Assembly (NCBI RefSeq): GCF_000014585.1
Contig: NC_008319.1
Coordinates: 1,612,001-1,676,000 of the forward strand
Reading direction: 5' to 3'
Length of the DNA stretch: 64,000 nucleotides
Origin: Synechococcus sp. CC9311
Lineage (GTDB): Bacteria; Cyanobacteriota; Cyanobacteriia; PCC-6307; Cyanobiaceae
A program made the position numbers and the translations under genes. Position 1 is the first letter of the stretch; each line of letters starts with the position of its first letter. A model generated the notes under the pieces. It was not told the origin of the DNA, did not search any database, and was given only the letters and a program-made list of their open reading frames with translations. This document shows positions 40,952 to 49,878 of the stretch, piece after piece.

Positions 40952-42031
40952 TCAACCGATTGCAGGTGCCTGAAGAGCCACAGGTGTGGACTCAGCAGCT
41001 GCCAGGTCGAGAGGGAAGTTATGAGCGTTGCGCTCGTGCATCACTTCCATGCCGAGACCGGCACGGTTCAACACGTCGGCCCAGGTGTTCAGGACACGGC
41101 CCTGACCATCAAGGATGGACTGGTTGAAGTTGAAGCCGTTCAGGTTGAAGGCCATGGTTGACACGCCAAGGGCGGTGAACCAGATGCCGACAACAGGCCA
41201 GGCTGCAAGGAAGAAGTGAAGGCTACGGCTGTTGTTGAAGGAGGCGTATTGGAAGATCAGGCGACCGAAGTAGCCGTGAGCAGCCACGATGTTGTACGTC
41301 TCTTCTTCTTGGCCGAACTTGTAGCCATAGTTCTGGGACTCGGTCTCGGTTGTTTCACGAACCAAGGAGGAGGTCACCAATGAACCGTGCATGGCGGAGA
41401 ACAGTGAACCACCGAACACACCAGCAACTCCCAGCATGTGGAAGGGGTGCATCAAGATGTTGTGCTCAGCCTGGAACACCAACATGTAGTTGAAGGTTCC
41501 AGAGATGCCCAAAGGCATGGCGTCAGAGAACGAACCCTGACCGAAGGGGTAAACCAGGAACACTGCAGATGCAGCAGCAACAGGTGCGCTGTATGCAACA
41601 CAGATCCAAGGGCGCATGCCCAAGCGGTAGGAAAGTTCCCACTCACGTCCCATATAGGCGTAGATGCCGATCAGGAAGTGGAACACAACCAGTTGGAAAG
41701 GACCGCCGTTGTAGAGCCACTCGTCGAGTGAGGCAGCTTCCCAGATTGGGTAGAAGTGCAAGCCGATGGCGTTGCTGGAAGGAACAACAGCACCAGAAAT
41801 GATGTTGTTGCCATACATCAGTGAACCTGCAACAGGCTCGCGGATGCCGTCGATATCAACCGGAGGTGCGGCGATGAAAGCGACGATGAAGCAGGTGGTA
41901 GCGGCAAGCAGTGTGGGGATCATCAACACACCGAACCAACCGACATACAGACGGTTGTTCGTGGAGGTGACCCAATCACAGAACTGCTGCCAACCGTTAG
42001 CGCCGGAGCGCTGCTGGATGGTGGTAGTCAT
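40952..42031 (-). CDS. psbA: photosystem II D1 protein, E130 form (D1:2)
   Basis: Reaction-centre subunit that binds the P680 chlorophylls, pheophytin, QB and the Mn cluster. Five helices, [40 protein letters not shown] and the full D1 core are seen. Residue 130 is Glu ([11 protein letters not shown]), the mark of the high-light D1:2 type. The C-terminal tail [18 protein letters not shown] contains the CtpA processing site. ATG 42031 is the true start (MTTTIQQ); the frame is open upstream. Length 359. Confidence 0.97.
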   Translation of the reverse strand: MTTTIQQRSGANGWQQFCDWVTSTNNRLYVGWFGVLMIPTLLAATTCFIVAFIAAPPVDIDGIREPVAGSLMYGNNIISGAVVPSSNAIGLHFYPIWEAASLDEWLYNGGPFQLVVFHFLIGIYAYMGREWELSYRLGMRPWICVAYSAPVAAASAVFLVYPFGQGSFSDAMPLGISGTFNYMLVFQAEHNILMHPFHMLGVAGVFGGSLFSAMHGSLVTSSLVRETTETESQNYGYKFGQEEETYNIVAAHGYFGRLIFQYASFNNSRSLHFFLAAWPVVGIWFTALGVSTMAFNLNGFNFNQSILDGQGRVLNTWADVLNRAGLGMEVMHERNAHNFPLDLAAAESTPVALQAPAIG

Positions 42032-42216
42032 GAGAACGGAAATAGATGCCTGTAGAGACGAGCCCTTGAGGCGAAATAAGACTGGAAAGATCCAGCTCAC
42101 AAAATTTAATTGAGTTGTGTTGCCTTGTGTTGCGCCTGGGATAGCGACTCATCATCACGCCCATAAAGCCAGCTAATAAGTGGCCTTGTTGCTGTTCGGC
42201 TCATAGCGTTAGCGAG

Positions 42217-43272
42217 ATGCAAACAAGTCGGCGCTTATTTCTGAAGCTGTTAGCAACCACGGCAGTGAGTCCGTCCTTCCTTCATGCCGTGCAAGCAGCG
42301 CCTAACCAAAAAACGTTTGAATCAGTTGCCGTCTTAGAGCGAGGGAATCTTCGCCTTGCATTGATCAGTGATCTCAACGGACCTTATGGATCAACCATCT
42401 ACAGCCCCACCGTTGCAACAGGATTTGATCTGCTCTCTGAACTGAAACCAGATCTGGTGCTTTGCGCAGGAGACATGGTGGCCGGCCAGAAGATCAGCCT
42501 GACGGATTCGCAGCTTGAGGCGATGTGGAGCAGCTTCCAATCCACCATTCTCAATCCCCTCCTTCAGCAGGGGATTGGAATGATCCCAACGATGGGCAAT
42601 CACGACGCATCCAGTCAGAAATGGTCCTCTCAGTACGTGTTTGCAAGAGAACGCCATCAGGCAGAAAGCTTTTGGGCACGTCAGAAGAACCGGCTAGGGC
42701 TCGAGTTCATCGATGCGAAGCAGTACCCATTTCAATTCAGCGTTAAACAACCTGGCTTGTTCGTCATCGTGATTGATGCCTCTTCCGCCACGGTTGATCG
42801 AGGTCAACGGCAGTGGCTTGAGCAAGCACTGACCTCAGAGTCCAGATCTTCCGACGATTGCTGTGTAGTGATGGGACATCTCCCACTGACCGCGATCAGT
42901 CATGGTCGGGATCGTGCCGGTGAGTGCATCGAAGACGCCGTGAACCTCACCGATTTAATGCAACGTCATCGGGTAGACCTCTATCTCTCAGGACATCACC
43001 ACGCCTGGTATCCAGGCGAACTCAGGGGACAGCGATTGCTCAGTCTTGGTGCTATGGGAAACGGACCTCGTCGATTGTTAGGGACGCAACGCACATCTGA
43101 TCCGAGCCTCACACTGCTTGATCTTTTTCCAGCCACAAAAACAGTGCGTGAAACCACATTCAGCTTGAAAACATTGGAGCCCATCAGCCTTAACTCCCTA
43201 CCAAAGCAATTGAGCTCAAAATCGTTTCCAACTTTGGATCGGCGTGACACCAGCTGGTCCTATGGCTCTTAA
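42217..43272 (+). CDS. Tat-type secreted metallophosphoesterase
   Basis: A twin-arginine signal, SRRLFLKLLATTAV (about 4-17), with a cleavage region AVQAAP. The calcineurin-like core has LRLALISDLNG (motif D-x-N in place of D-x-H), LVLCAGDMVAG (GDxx), IGMIPTMGNHDASS (GNHD), VMGHLPL (GH) and LYLSGHHHAWY (GHxH). All metal ligands except the first H are seen. Substrate unknown. It lies between the two psbA genes on the opposite strand. Confidence 0.85.
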   Translation: MQTSRRLFLKLLATTAVSPSFLHAVQAAPNQKTFESVAVLERGNLRLALISDLNGPYGSTIYSPTVATGFDLLSELKPDLVLCAGDMVAGQKISLTDSQLEAMWSSFQSTILNPLLQQGIGMIPTMGNHDASSQKWSSQYVFARERHQAESFWARQKNRLGLEFIDAKQYPFQFSVKQPGLFVIVIDASSATVDRGQRQWLEQALTSESRSSDDCCVVMGHLPLTAISHGRDRAGECIEDAVNLTDLMQRHRVDLYLSGHHHAWYPGELRGQRLLSLGAMGNGPRRLLGTQRTSDPSLTLLDLFPATKTVRETTFSLKTLEPISLNSLPKQLSSKSFPTLDRRDTSWSYGS

Positions 43273-43299
43273 AGACGCTTCCCCTCTGAGTAATACATA

Positions 43300-43330
43300 A
43301 AAAAGCCCCCACCAATCGGCGGGGGCTTTC
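43300..43330 (-). terminator. psbA terminator (second copy)
   Basis: Same stem, loop and flanks as 40885-40914, including the following AGTTCAG/CTGAACT hairpin. On the minus strand it ends in a T-run, so it serves the D1:1 gene; it may also stop the convergent metallophosphoesterase. Confidence 0.8.
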
Positions 43331-43366
43331 TAGTTCAGTTGATCTGAACTTTGGTTGGTTTCCAGA

Positions 43367-44443
43367 TCAACCGATTGCAGGTGCCTGAAGAGCCACAGGT
43401 GTGGACTCAACAGTTGCAAGGTCGAGGGGGAAGTTATGAGCGTTGCGCTCGTGCATCACTTCCATGCCGAGACCGGCACGGTTCACCATGTCGGCCCAGG
43501 TGTTCAGGACGCGGCCCTGACTATCAAGGATGGACTGGTTGAAGTTGAAGCCGTTCAGGTTGAAGGCCATGGTTGACACGCCCATGGACGTAAACCAGAT
43601 GCCGACAACAGGCCAGGCTCCAAGCAAGAAGTGAAGGCTACGGCTGTTGTTGAAGGAGGCGTATTGGAAGATCAGGCGACCGAAGTAGCCGTGAGCAGCC
43701 ACGATGTTGTACGTCTCTTCTTCTTGGCCGAACTTGTAGCCATAGTTGTGGGACTCGTTCTCGGTTGTTTCACGAACCAAGGAGGAGGTCACCAGTGAGC
43801 CATGCATGGCGGAGAACAGTGAACCACCGAACACACCAGCAACTCCCAGCATGTGGAAGGGGTGCATCAGGATGTTGTGCTCAGCCTGGAACACCAACAT
43901 GAAGTTGAAGGTTCCAGAGATGCCCAAAGGCATGCCATCAGAGAACGAACCCTGACCGAAGGGATACACCAGGAAAACAGCCATGGCTGCAGACAGCGGA
44001 GCGCTGTATGCAACACAGATCCAAGGGCGCATGCCCAAGCGGTAGGAAAGTTCCCACTGACGGCCCATATAGGCCGAAATACCAATCAGGAAGTGGAAAA
44101 CAACCAGCTGATAGGTGCCGCCGTTGTAGAGCCACTCATCGAGTGAGGCAGCATCCCAAATTGGGTAGAAGTGCAAGCCAATGGCGTTGCTGGAAGGAAC
44201 AACAGCACCAGAAATGATGTTGTTGCCATAAAGCAGTGAGCCAGCGACAGGCTCGCGGATGCCGTCGATATCAACCGGAGGTGCGGCGATGAAAGCGACG
44301 ATGAAGCAGGTGGTAGCGGCAAGCAGACAAGGAATCATCAGCACACCAAACCAACCGATATAAATACGGTTGTTGGTATCTGTGACCCACTGACAAAAGC
44401 TTTGCCAGCTGCTTAAGCGACCGCTGCGAACGGCAGTAGCCAT
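43367..44443 (-). CDS. psbA: photosystem II D1 protein, Q130 form (D1:1)
   Basis: D1 of the standard-light type: [11 protein letters not shown] gives Gln at the position equivalent to 130. Otherwise nearly identical to the copy at 40952, apart from the N-terminal ~30 residues ([20 protein letters not shown]) and scattered changes (Pro110 to Thr, Glu98 to Asp). Length 358. The last 100 codons and the 3' flank are almost the same as in the E130 gene. ATG 44443; the 5' region carries the palindrome at 44569-44603. Confidence 0.97.
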   Translation of the reverse strand: MATAVRSGRLSSWQSFCQWVTDTNNRIYIGWFGVLMIPCLLAATTCFIVAFIAAPPVDIDGIREPVAGSLLYGNNIISGAVVPSSNAIGLHFYPIWDAASLDEWLYNGGTYQLVVFHFLIGISAYMGRQWELSYRLGMRPWICVAYSAPLSAAMAVFLVYPFGQGSFSDGMPLGISGTFNFMLVFQAEHNILMHPFHMLGVAGVFGGSLFSAMHGSLVTSSLVRETTENESHNYGYKFGQEEETYNIVAAHGYFGRLIFQYASFNNSRSLHFLLGAWPVVGIWFTSMGVSTMAFNLNGFNFNQSILDSQGRVLNTWADMVNRAGLGMEVMHERNAHNFPLDLATVESTPVALQAPAIG

Positions 44444-44568
44444 GAGAAAAAAATAAGAACGGGATCGATCACTCCATCCTTAAAAGGACAAATGATCGAG
44501 CTCAAGATGATGAAAAGACCTCCACAATTCAAGAGAAACAAACGGATCTCATCATCTCGACAACATTG

Positions 44569-44603
44569 TTCATGACAACTTCATGAATTGTTCATGAAGT
44601 TGT
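44569..44603. promoter_or_regulatory. palindrome with three TCATGA blocks at 11-bp spacing
   Basis: TCATGA occurs at 44570, 44581 and 44592, exactly one helical turn apart. The second and third blocks form a perfect 13-bp inverted repeat (ACAACTTCATGAA / TTCATGAAGTTGT, 3-base centre). It lies 126-160 bases upstream of the D1:1 psbA start and immediately 3' of the DUF697 gene's stop, so it could be an operator or a terminator-like element without T-run. Confidence 0.6.
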
Positions 44604-44604
44604 G

Positions 44605-45945
44605 TCAAGCACCCGCGTATCTCTGCGTTTTGAGCCATTCCTTTGCCTGATCGGCAAAACCGGAGAGATCCAAGCGTTCACGCTCTGCAGCCTTCGCCAC
44701 CAACAACGGTGCCTGACGCTTGAGATCGTCCAAATCAGGCTGGGTAACTCCGGCATTCAGAGCCATCCAATCAGCCATTGATGCGCCCACAACTCTTGTG
44801 AGATAAGCAGCGCTGAGGCCTTGAATCAAACCTGCCGCCAACCAAGTACCACCGTCAAGTTTGGCCATGCCAAGCAAGGCTTGACCACTCCACTCCACAA
44901 CGCCCTGCCCAAGAGCTGCAGTCCCCAATTGGCGCGCCACAACCTGCAACACCTCAGAGCTCCAGGAGCAGCCCCAGATCTCAGCCATTTCCTTCACCAT
45001 CAGGCCATTCACTACAGCCACAGCAAGAAGATCAACGCTTGGAACAGGGGAGGCAATCACCACACCCGCCACAATCCACTGACTCCGTTGAAGCAGGGAG
45101 CGGAATCGCTCACGACGCAACTGTTCTAGTTCTGCTTGCCAACGGCGATGAAGTGAAGTCAACAGGCGTTGCTTGGTGATCTCGCGGCTCCGAGACGGTT
45201 GGGCAAAATGACGTCGCACTGGAAGCAAGCCCCGCCGTAGATCAGCTGACTCCCCGCTCCAGAACAACAGTCGATCGCACCATGGCTTAGGTAACTGACA
45301 ACTCAAGGCCTCCTGTCGTGCTTCACGAGAGTCGTGGACAGAATCCTTGATCAGCAACCAAGCAGGTTGATCCGTGGGCAATTGTTCCAGCCGCAAAAGA
45401 TCAGCTGCCCTTAGAGGCATTGGAAGTCCGTACAAGATCACATCAAGCGACTCAAGCTCCTGAGGCCAGCTCCAGGCATCAGCAACCACTGGCAATGGCT
45501 TGGCAATGCACAGCTCAAGTGAATGGGAACCCTCCAAAGCGGTGTGAAGCTCTGAAGTACTCGGATGAGTCCCGCCCTCACTGGTAACCACCCCCACGCT
45601 GAGAGGTGAGTGCTGAGCTTTCAAGCGGTCAAGCTCCTGTTCGCGAGGAGATCGCAAACCATCGAGACCTAACGACAGCTCAAGCTCTGTGAACTGCGCC
45701 AGCACCTTCTCACAACGTCGGATCCAACCAGGGATTGAGGACGGCTCTGAAAATTGAGCAGGCCTAGAGGAGCGGGACACCCACCAGATCCCAGCCCCCA
45801 AGGCCAGGAAGCCTGCGCCACCACCAGGAAGGTGAACAAGGTCGCTGAACAGCCAACTCCCAAATGCGAGGGTTCCTCCAGCCAAAGCAAGTTTCCCTGC
45901 GATGGATGGAATCAGCTTGATGGTGCTGATTGATGGAACCGGCAT
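44605..45945 (-). CDS. DUF697-containing membrane protein (446 aa)
   Basis: Two N-terminal hydrophobic segments (about 15-57) precede a region resembling a GTPase-like fold that lacks the P-loop (GxxxxGKS/T) and DxxG motifs. The C-terminal ~150 residues are the DUF697 domain: SQWIVAGVVIASPVPSVDLL then AVAVVNGLMVKEMAEIWGC and VGASMADWMALNAGV. Cyanobacterial homologues are often described as GTPase-like but are probably degenerate. ATG 45945 (MPVPSIS). Function unknown. Confidence 0.7.
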   Translation of the reverse strand: MPVPSISTIKLIPSIAGKLALAGGTLAFGSWLFSDLVHLPGGGAGFLALGAGIWWVSRSSRPAQFSEPSSIPGWIRRCEKVLAQFTELELSLGLDGLRSPREQELDRLKAQHSPLSVGVVTSEGGTHPSTSELHTALEGSHSLELCIAKPLPVVADAWSWPQELESLDVILYGLPMPLRAADLLRLEQLPTDQPAWLLIKDSVHDSREARQEALSCQLPKPWCDRLLFWSGESADLRRGLLPVRRHFAQPSRSREITKQRLLTSLHRRWQAELEQLRRERFRSLLQRSQWIVAGVVIASPVPSVDLLAVAVVNGLMVKEMAEIWGCSWSSEVLQVVARQLGTAALGQGVVEWSGQALLGMAKLDGGTWLAAGLIQGLSAAYLTRVVGASMADWMALNAGVTQPDLDDLKRQAPLLVAKAAERERLDLSGFADQAKEWLKTQRYAGA

Positions 45946-46104
45946 CAGCACGACAAATCCATGACTTGGGGCTTTCTTAGCTCAACCTGACTAGTCAGGG
46001 CCAGTGCTTGCGCACCTATAAAAACTGGCAGCGTCCACTCTTTCCTAACAACTTTACCTCTGATCGAGGTATTCATATGGTATGGAGACCTGTGCCTGAC
46101 ATCG

Positions 46105-47010
46105 ATGGCCCGCGATCGTCGTCATGAGGTCACACGTGTCCTAATGGTGGCCCTCACCATCAACGTGGCCATGACGTTGCTCAAAATGGTGGTGGGCATA
46201 GCAAGTGGATCTTTGGCTGTGATTGCTGATGCGATGCACAGCGCAACCGACGCCCTCTCAAGCTTGACAGGACTGATCACGAACGGGCTGTCGGATCCGA
46301 AACCAGATCGAGATCATCCCTACGGACATCACAAATATGAAGGAATTGGAGCTCTGGCGGTCGCCGGTTTCATCTTCTTCACCGCGATCGAAATCCTGAT
46401 CACCTCAAGCGAACGACTCACTAAGGGATTGCCTGAACTGCGGATCAATGCAACTGAGCTATTGCTTCTGCTCGTAGTGCTCGTCTTCAATCTTCTTCTT
46501 GCCGGTTACGAGCGCCGGGAGGGGCGCCGATTAAATAGCCCGCTGCTCCTCGCCGATGCCCACCACACCACAAGTGACATCTGGACCACGATGATTGTGC
46601 TGGTAGGCCTAACTGGGGCTTGGCTACTCAAGATCAGCTGGCTAGACGTCGCCCTAGCCATTCCACTTGCAGTGTTTTTGATCCGTGTCTGCTGGCAGGT
46701 TTTACGCGACAACCTCCCTTGGCTTGTGGATCACATAGCGATTGCACCCGAGGCGATTAACGAAGCGGCCTTAGGGGTACCTGGAGTTCTTAATTGCCAT
46801 GACATCGCCAGCAGAGGAGTTCTGGGTCAACAGGTGTTCATTGACATGCACATGGTTGTGGATGTCGATGACTTGATTGCGGCTCATCAAATCACTGAGC
46901 GAGTGGAAGAGCGCCTGGAATCCCGCTTCGGCCCTGTTCGCTGCACCATTCATCTCGAACCTCGGGACTATGTCGAACAGGTGATCACCTTCCGTGGAAC
47001 CCACGGTTAA
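46105..47010 (+). CDS. cation diffusion facilitator (CDF) transporter
   Basis: A metal/H+ antiporter. Six helices: VLMVALTINVAMTLLKMVVG, then IADAMHSATDALSSLTGLIT with the His/Asp metal site HSATD, LAVAGFIFFTAIEILITSSE, and LLLADAHHTTSDIWTTMIVL with the second site (AHHTTSD). A soluble C-terminal domain (GVLNCHDIASR, VFIDMHMVVDVDDLIAAHQI, CTIHLEP) follows. Zn2+ or Fe2+/Mn2+ specificity cannot be told. ATG 46105. Confidence 0.9.
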   Translation: MARDRRHEVTRVLMVALTINVAMTLLKMVVGIASGSLAVIADAMHSATDALSSLTGLITNGLSDPKPDRDHPYGHHKYEGIGALAVAGFIFFTAIEILITSSERLTKGLPELRINATELLLLLVVLVFNLLLAGYERREGRRLNSPLLLADAHHTTSDIWTTMIVLVGLTGAWLLKISWLDVALAIPLAVFLIRVCWQVLRDNLPWLVDHIAIAPEAINEAALGVPGVLNCHDIASRGVLGQQVFIDMHMVVDVDDLIAAHQITERVEERLESRFGPVRCTIHLEPRDYVEQVITFRGTHG

Positions 47011-47085
47011 GCACGGAGATCAAGAAAAGAGGCACCTTTCGTTCGGTGATGCGTCACACTTGCGCCTGATTCCAGGCCTCGGGCC

Positions 47086-47604
47086 ATGACTGATTCCAAC
47101 AGCGATTCCCGTCAACAGGGCAGACAAGGTGAGGGCGGCGGGGGGTCCCGTGGCGGCCGCAATGCCGGCAGCCGAGAAGGGGGAGGGTTCCGTATTCGAC
47201 TCAGTGACAATGAAATGCGCGCAGTGAGAGCCCTTCAAGAGGCTTTCAATCTGCGCTCAACAGTTGCAGTGCTGGGTTTTGCTGTTCGCACACTTGCTCA
47301 GATGCTGGAGGACGGCCAACTCACTGAGCTGGTCGCTCAGCAAAGAGCCCAAGGCGGAGGACGACGATCCGAAGACGGACGCGGAGAACGTAATCGAGGT
47401 GACCGGAATCGGACACCTCGTCCTGATCCATTTGCACGGCCAGCCAAACCCCAACCCCCTGCCCCTGAACCAGAGGCTGCTGCCGAAGCAGAGCCTGCAG
47501 CGGAGTCAGAGGCTTCAACTGAGACAGACGCGTCAGCAGACGCCAGCGCTAGCGATGGGACTGACACGCAAGTGACTGACAACAACACTGAAACAGGAGA
47601 CTGA
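47086..47604 (+). CDS. low-complexity hypothetical protein (172 aa)
   Basis: A Gly/Arg/Gln-rich N terminus (QQGRQGEGGGGSRGGRNAGS) precedes a short ordered segment (FRIRLSDNEMRAVRALQEAF, then LRSTVAVLGFAVRTLAQML), and a Pro/Ala/Glu/Thr-rich C-terminal tail. The ordered part resembles a ribbon-helix-helix or coiled segment, so a DNA/RNA-binding or scaffold role is possible but unproven. It is followed after 3 bases by trpS. Confidence 0.6.
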   Translation: MTDSNSDSRQQGRQGEGGGGSRGGRNAGSREGGGFRIRLSDNEMRAVRALQEAFNLRSTVAVLGFAVRTLAQMLEDGQLTELVAQQRAQGGGRRSEDGRGERNRGDRNRTPRPDPFARPAKPQPPAPEPEAAAEAEPAAESEASTETDASADASASDGTDTQVTDNNTETGD

Positions 47605-47607
47605 ACG

Positions 47608-48618
47608 ATGGGGCGGCCGAGGGTTCTCTCCGGCGTTCAACCAACAGGTGCTCTTCATTTGGGCAACTGGCTGGGCGCTATTCGCAATTGGGTGGATCTG
47701 CAGAATGACAACGACACATTTTTTTGTGTCGTTGATCTGCATGCCGTCACCGTTCCGCACCAACCAAATCGCTTAGCGGAGGACACCCTCAGCACCGCAG
47801 CCCTCTACCTGGCCTGCGGTCTCGATCCCGATCAATCCACCGTCTTTGTCCAAAGCCACGTCAAAGCTCACAGCGAGCTGTGCTGGCTTCTGAACTGCGT
47901 CACGCCCCTGAACTGGCTCGAGCGCATGATTCAGTTCAAGGAAAAAGCCGTTAAACAAGGCGACAACGTCTCGGTAGGCCTTCTTGACTACCCAGTGCTG
48001 ATGGCCGCCGACATCCTTCTCTATGACGCAGACCTTGTACCTGTTGGAGAAGATCAGAAACAACATTTGGAATTGGCTCGCGACATCGCCCAACAACGCA
48101 TCAACGCTCGCTTCGGCTCAGAGGATCAACCGCTGCTTCAGGTTCCCAAACCCTTGATCATGCGAGAGGGGGCAAGGGTGATGAGCCTCACAGATGGCCG
48201 CAACAAGATGAGCAAAAGTGATCCGAATGACAACAGTCGAATCACCCTTCTTGATCCACCTGCACTGATCACCAAAAAAATTAAGCGGGCCAAAACAGAC
48301 CCTCAAATGGGTCTTGAGTTCAGCAACCCAGATCGGCCTGAAACAGACAATCTCCTCGGCCTTTATGCGCTGTTGAGTGGCAAAGGCCGAACAGCCGCGG
48401 CCGAGGAATGTGCAGAGATGGGCTGGGGCACGTTTAAGCCCCTACTGGCAGAGGCCGCCGTAAACGCTCTTGAGCCGATTCAAGACCGATACAACGAGCT
48501 CATGAATGACAGGGGAGAGTTAGAAAACGTGCTGCAACAAGGCCGTGAACGGGCTGAAGGCGTTGCAACAGCAACAGTGGATCGCGTACGCAAGGCCATG
48601 GGCTTCCTGACGGCCTAA
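47608..48618 (+). CDS. trpS: tryptophanyl-tRNA synthetase
   Basis: Charges tRNA-Trp. Class I catalytic motifs are in place: GVQPTGALHLGNWLGA with HLGN at residues 17-20 and GRNKMSKSDPND with KMSKS at 200-204. QSHVKAHSELCWLLNCVTPL and VPVGEDQKQHLELARDIAQ contact the substrate. Length 336 is typical. ATG 47608 starts right after the previous gene's stop (3-base gap), suggesting one transcript. Confidence 0.97.
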   Translation: MGRPRVLSGVQPTGALHLGNWLGAIRNWVDLQNDNDTFFCVVDLHAVTVPHQPNRLAEDTLSTAALYLACGLDPDQSTVFVQSHVKAHSELCWLLNCVTPLNWLERMIQFKEKAVKQGDNVSVGLLDYPVLMAADILLYDADLVPVGEDQKQHLELARDIAQQRINARFGSEDQPLLQVPKPLIMREGARVMSLTDGRNKMSKSDPNDNSRITLLDPPALITKKIKRAKTDPQMGLEFSNPDRPETDNLLGLYALLSGKGRTAAAEECAEMGWGTFKPLLAEAAVNALEPIQDRYNELMNDRGELENVLQQGRERAEGVATATVDRVRKAMGFLTA

Positions 48619-48864
48619 TCAATAGAGCATTTATCGAAAAGATTCTCTAATGCTTAAAGCTGACTGAGAAGCCTTGACGCCAACCCCGAGAAATGCCAGC
48701 AAGAACCAGCCAAAACAGCGCGTCTCGCGAGTCTCGAGCAGGGACTAATTAAGTGTTTCTGCTCATGCACAACTGATCCTCACTCGTCAAGGCCGGTAGC
48801 AAACGACTCGCCAAAAGCATCCCTTCCTGAAGAAAGTGGTGTCTCCATTACGGAACGTCACCTT

Positions 48865-49539
48865 TTGCTGAGCTCCTTCGCCAAGCTGCCCTTCGCCGTC
48901 TTACCCGCTTTCCGTCAAGCAAGAGGCATTGGTGTTGTCAGCGTGGGGCTGCTTCTAGGCCTTGGACAAGGCATTCATGCCGAGCGCTCCAGCGAAAGAC
49001 TTGATCAAGCAGAGCAAGTGGCATCAGCCCTTCTGCAAGACGTCAAAACGGACCACAAAGCTTCCCCCTATTCAATCACTCCAGAACGACGCGCCCTGCT
49101 AAACACCATTCGCTTTGCAGAAGGAACTTGGAAGGATGGGCACGATCTTGGCTATCGCACTCTTTATGGAGGCGGCCAGTTTGAAGATCTCTCAAAACAC
49201 CCAGAGAAGGTGGTCGTTAAGCGTTACGTCAGTGCCGCTGCAGGGGCTTATCAATTTTTGCCCACCACTTGGGAAGAAGTTTCAGGACGTTTGAGCTTGC
49301 CCAGTTTCTCTCCAGAACATCAAGACCAAGCGGCTCTTCATCTAGTCAAAAGACGCGGAGCTCTCAAAGAGGTAGACCAAAAAGGATTAACAGCCGAAGC
49401 GATGAATAGCCTCGCCCCTGAATGGGCATCTTTTCCCACCCATTCAGGACGCAGTGCCTACGGTCAGCCCGTCAAAAGCCATGCTGAGCTAGCAAGTTTC
49501 TATTCAAAAAATCTTCAGAAGCTTCGTCAAGGCGCCTAG
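48865..49539 (+). CDS. secreted muramidase-like protein (GH104/endolysin type)
   Basis: The N-terminal region holds a weak signal or anchor (VVSVGLLLGLGQGIHA). The core LLNTIRFAEGTWKDGHDLGY then RTLYGGGQFEDLSKHPEKVV and AAAGAYQFLPTTWEEVSG matches the lysozyme-like domain of phage-lambda-endolysin type, in which the Glu of AEGT is catalytic. It is a probable peptidoglycan hydrolase of the periplasm. Start TTG 48865 is unusual; no ATG is available. Confidence 0.75.
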   Translation: MLSSFAKLPFAVLPAFRQARGIGVVSVGLLLGLGQGIHAERSSERLDQAEQVASALLQDVKTDHKASPYSITPERRALLNTIRFAEGTWKDGHDLGYRTLYGGGQFEDLSKHPEKVVVKRYVSAAAGAYQFLPTTWEEVSGRLSLPSFSPEHQDQAALHLVKRRGALKEVDQKGLTAEAMNSLAPEWASFPTHSGRSAYGQPVKSHAELASFYSKNLQKLRQGA

Positions 49540-49853
49540 AGCGAGTTCTTCGCATTTGCCTCCGATACACGGGCTGCAAGGCCCCAGACCTCGATCACGA
49601 GCTGGTGCCAAGGAGTCATCGCCTCCATCGAGATAGCCATAGCTGCTGGGGTGGCATTCACGAGGGCTCTTGTGGCAATAATCGCCTTTAGACCCTCATC
49701 AATTCGCACTCCCATCGCTTCGCGTTCAACTCGGGGCATCACTGAATCCGGACAAGCTTTTAAAAGCTCCTGACCACGTTTGAACCAGTGGTTGAAGTCA
49801 TTGAGCAACGAGTCCAACAACGACTCCAGCAGAGCATCCGCCTCTTGATTCAT
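49536..49853 (-). CDS. DUF2605 protein (105 aa)
   Basis: ALLESLLDSLLNDFNHWFKR then GQELLKACPDSVMPRVEREA and AAMAISMEAMTPWHQLVIEV match DUF2605, a cyanobacterial all-helical family. Function unknown. It is divergent from thrS and its stop overlaps the end of the convergent muramidase gene by four bases. ATG 49853. Confidence 0.8.
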   Translation of the reverse strand: MNQEADALLESLLDSLLNDFNHWFKRGQELLKACPDSVMPRVEREAMGVRIDEGLKAIIATRALVNATPAAMAISMEAMTPWHQLVIEVWGLAARVSEANAKNSL

Positions 49854-49878
49854 TGCCTATTCAGCGCACACTCATAGG

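Noticed and set aside
40952-44443. The two psbA genes as an assembly duplication
   Set aside because: They differ at residue 130, across the first 30 codons and in the whole 5' leader, so both are genuine.
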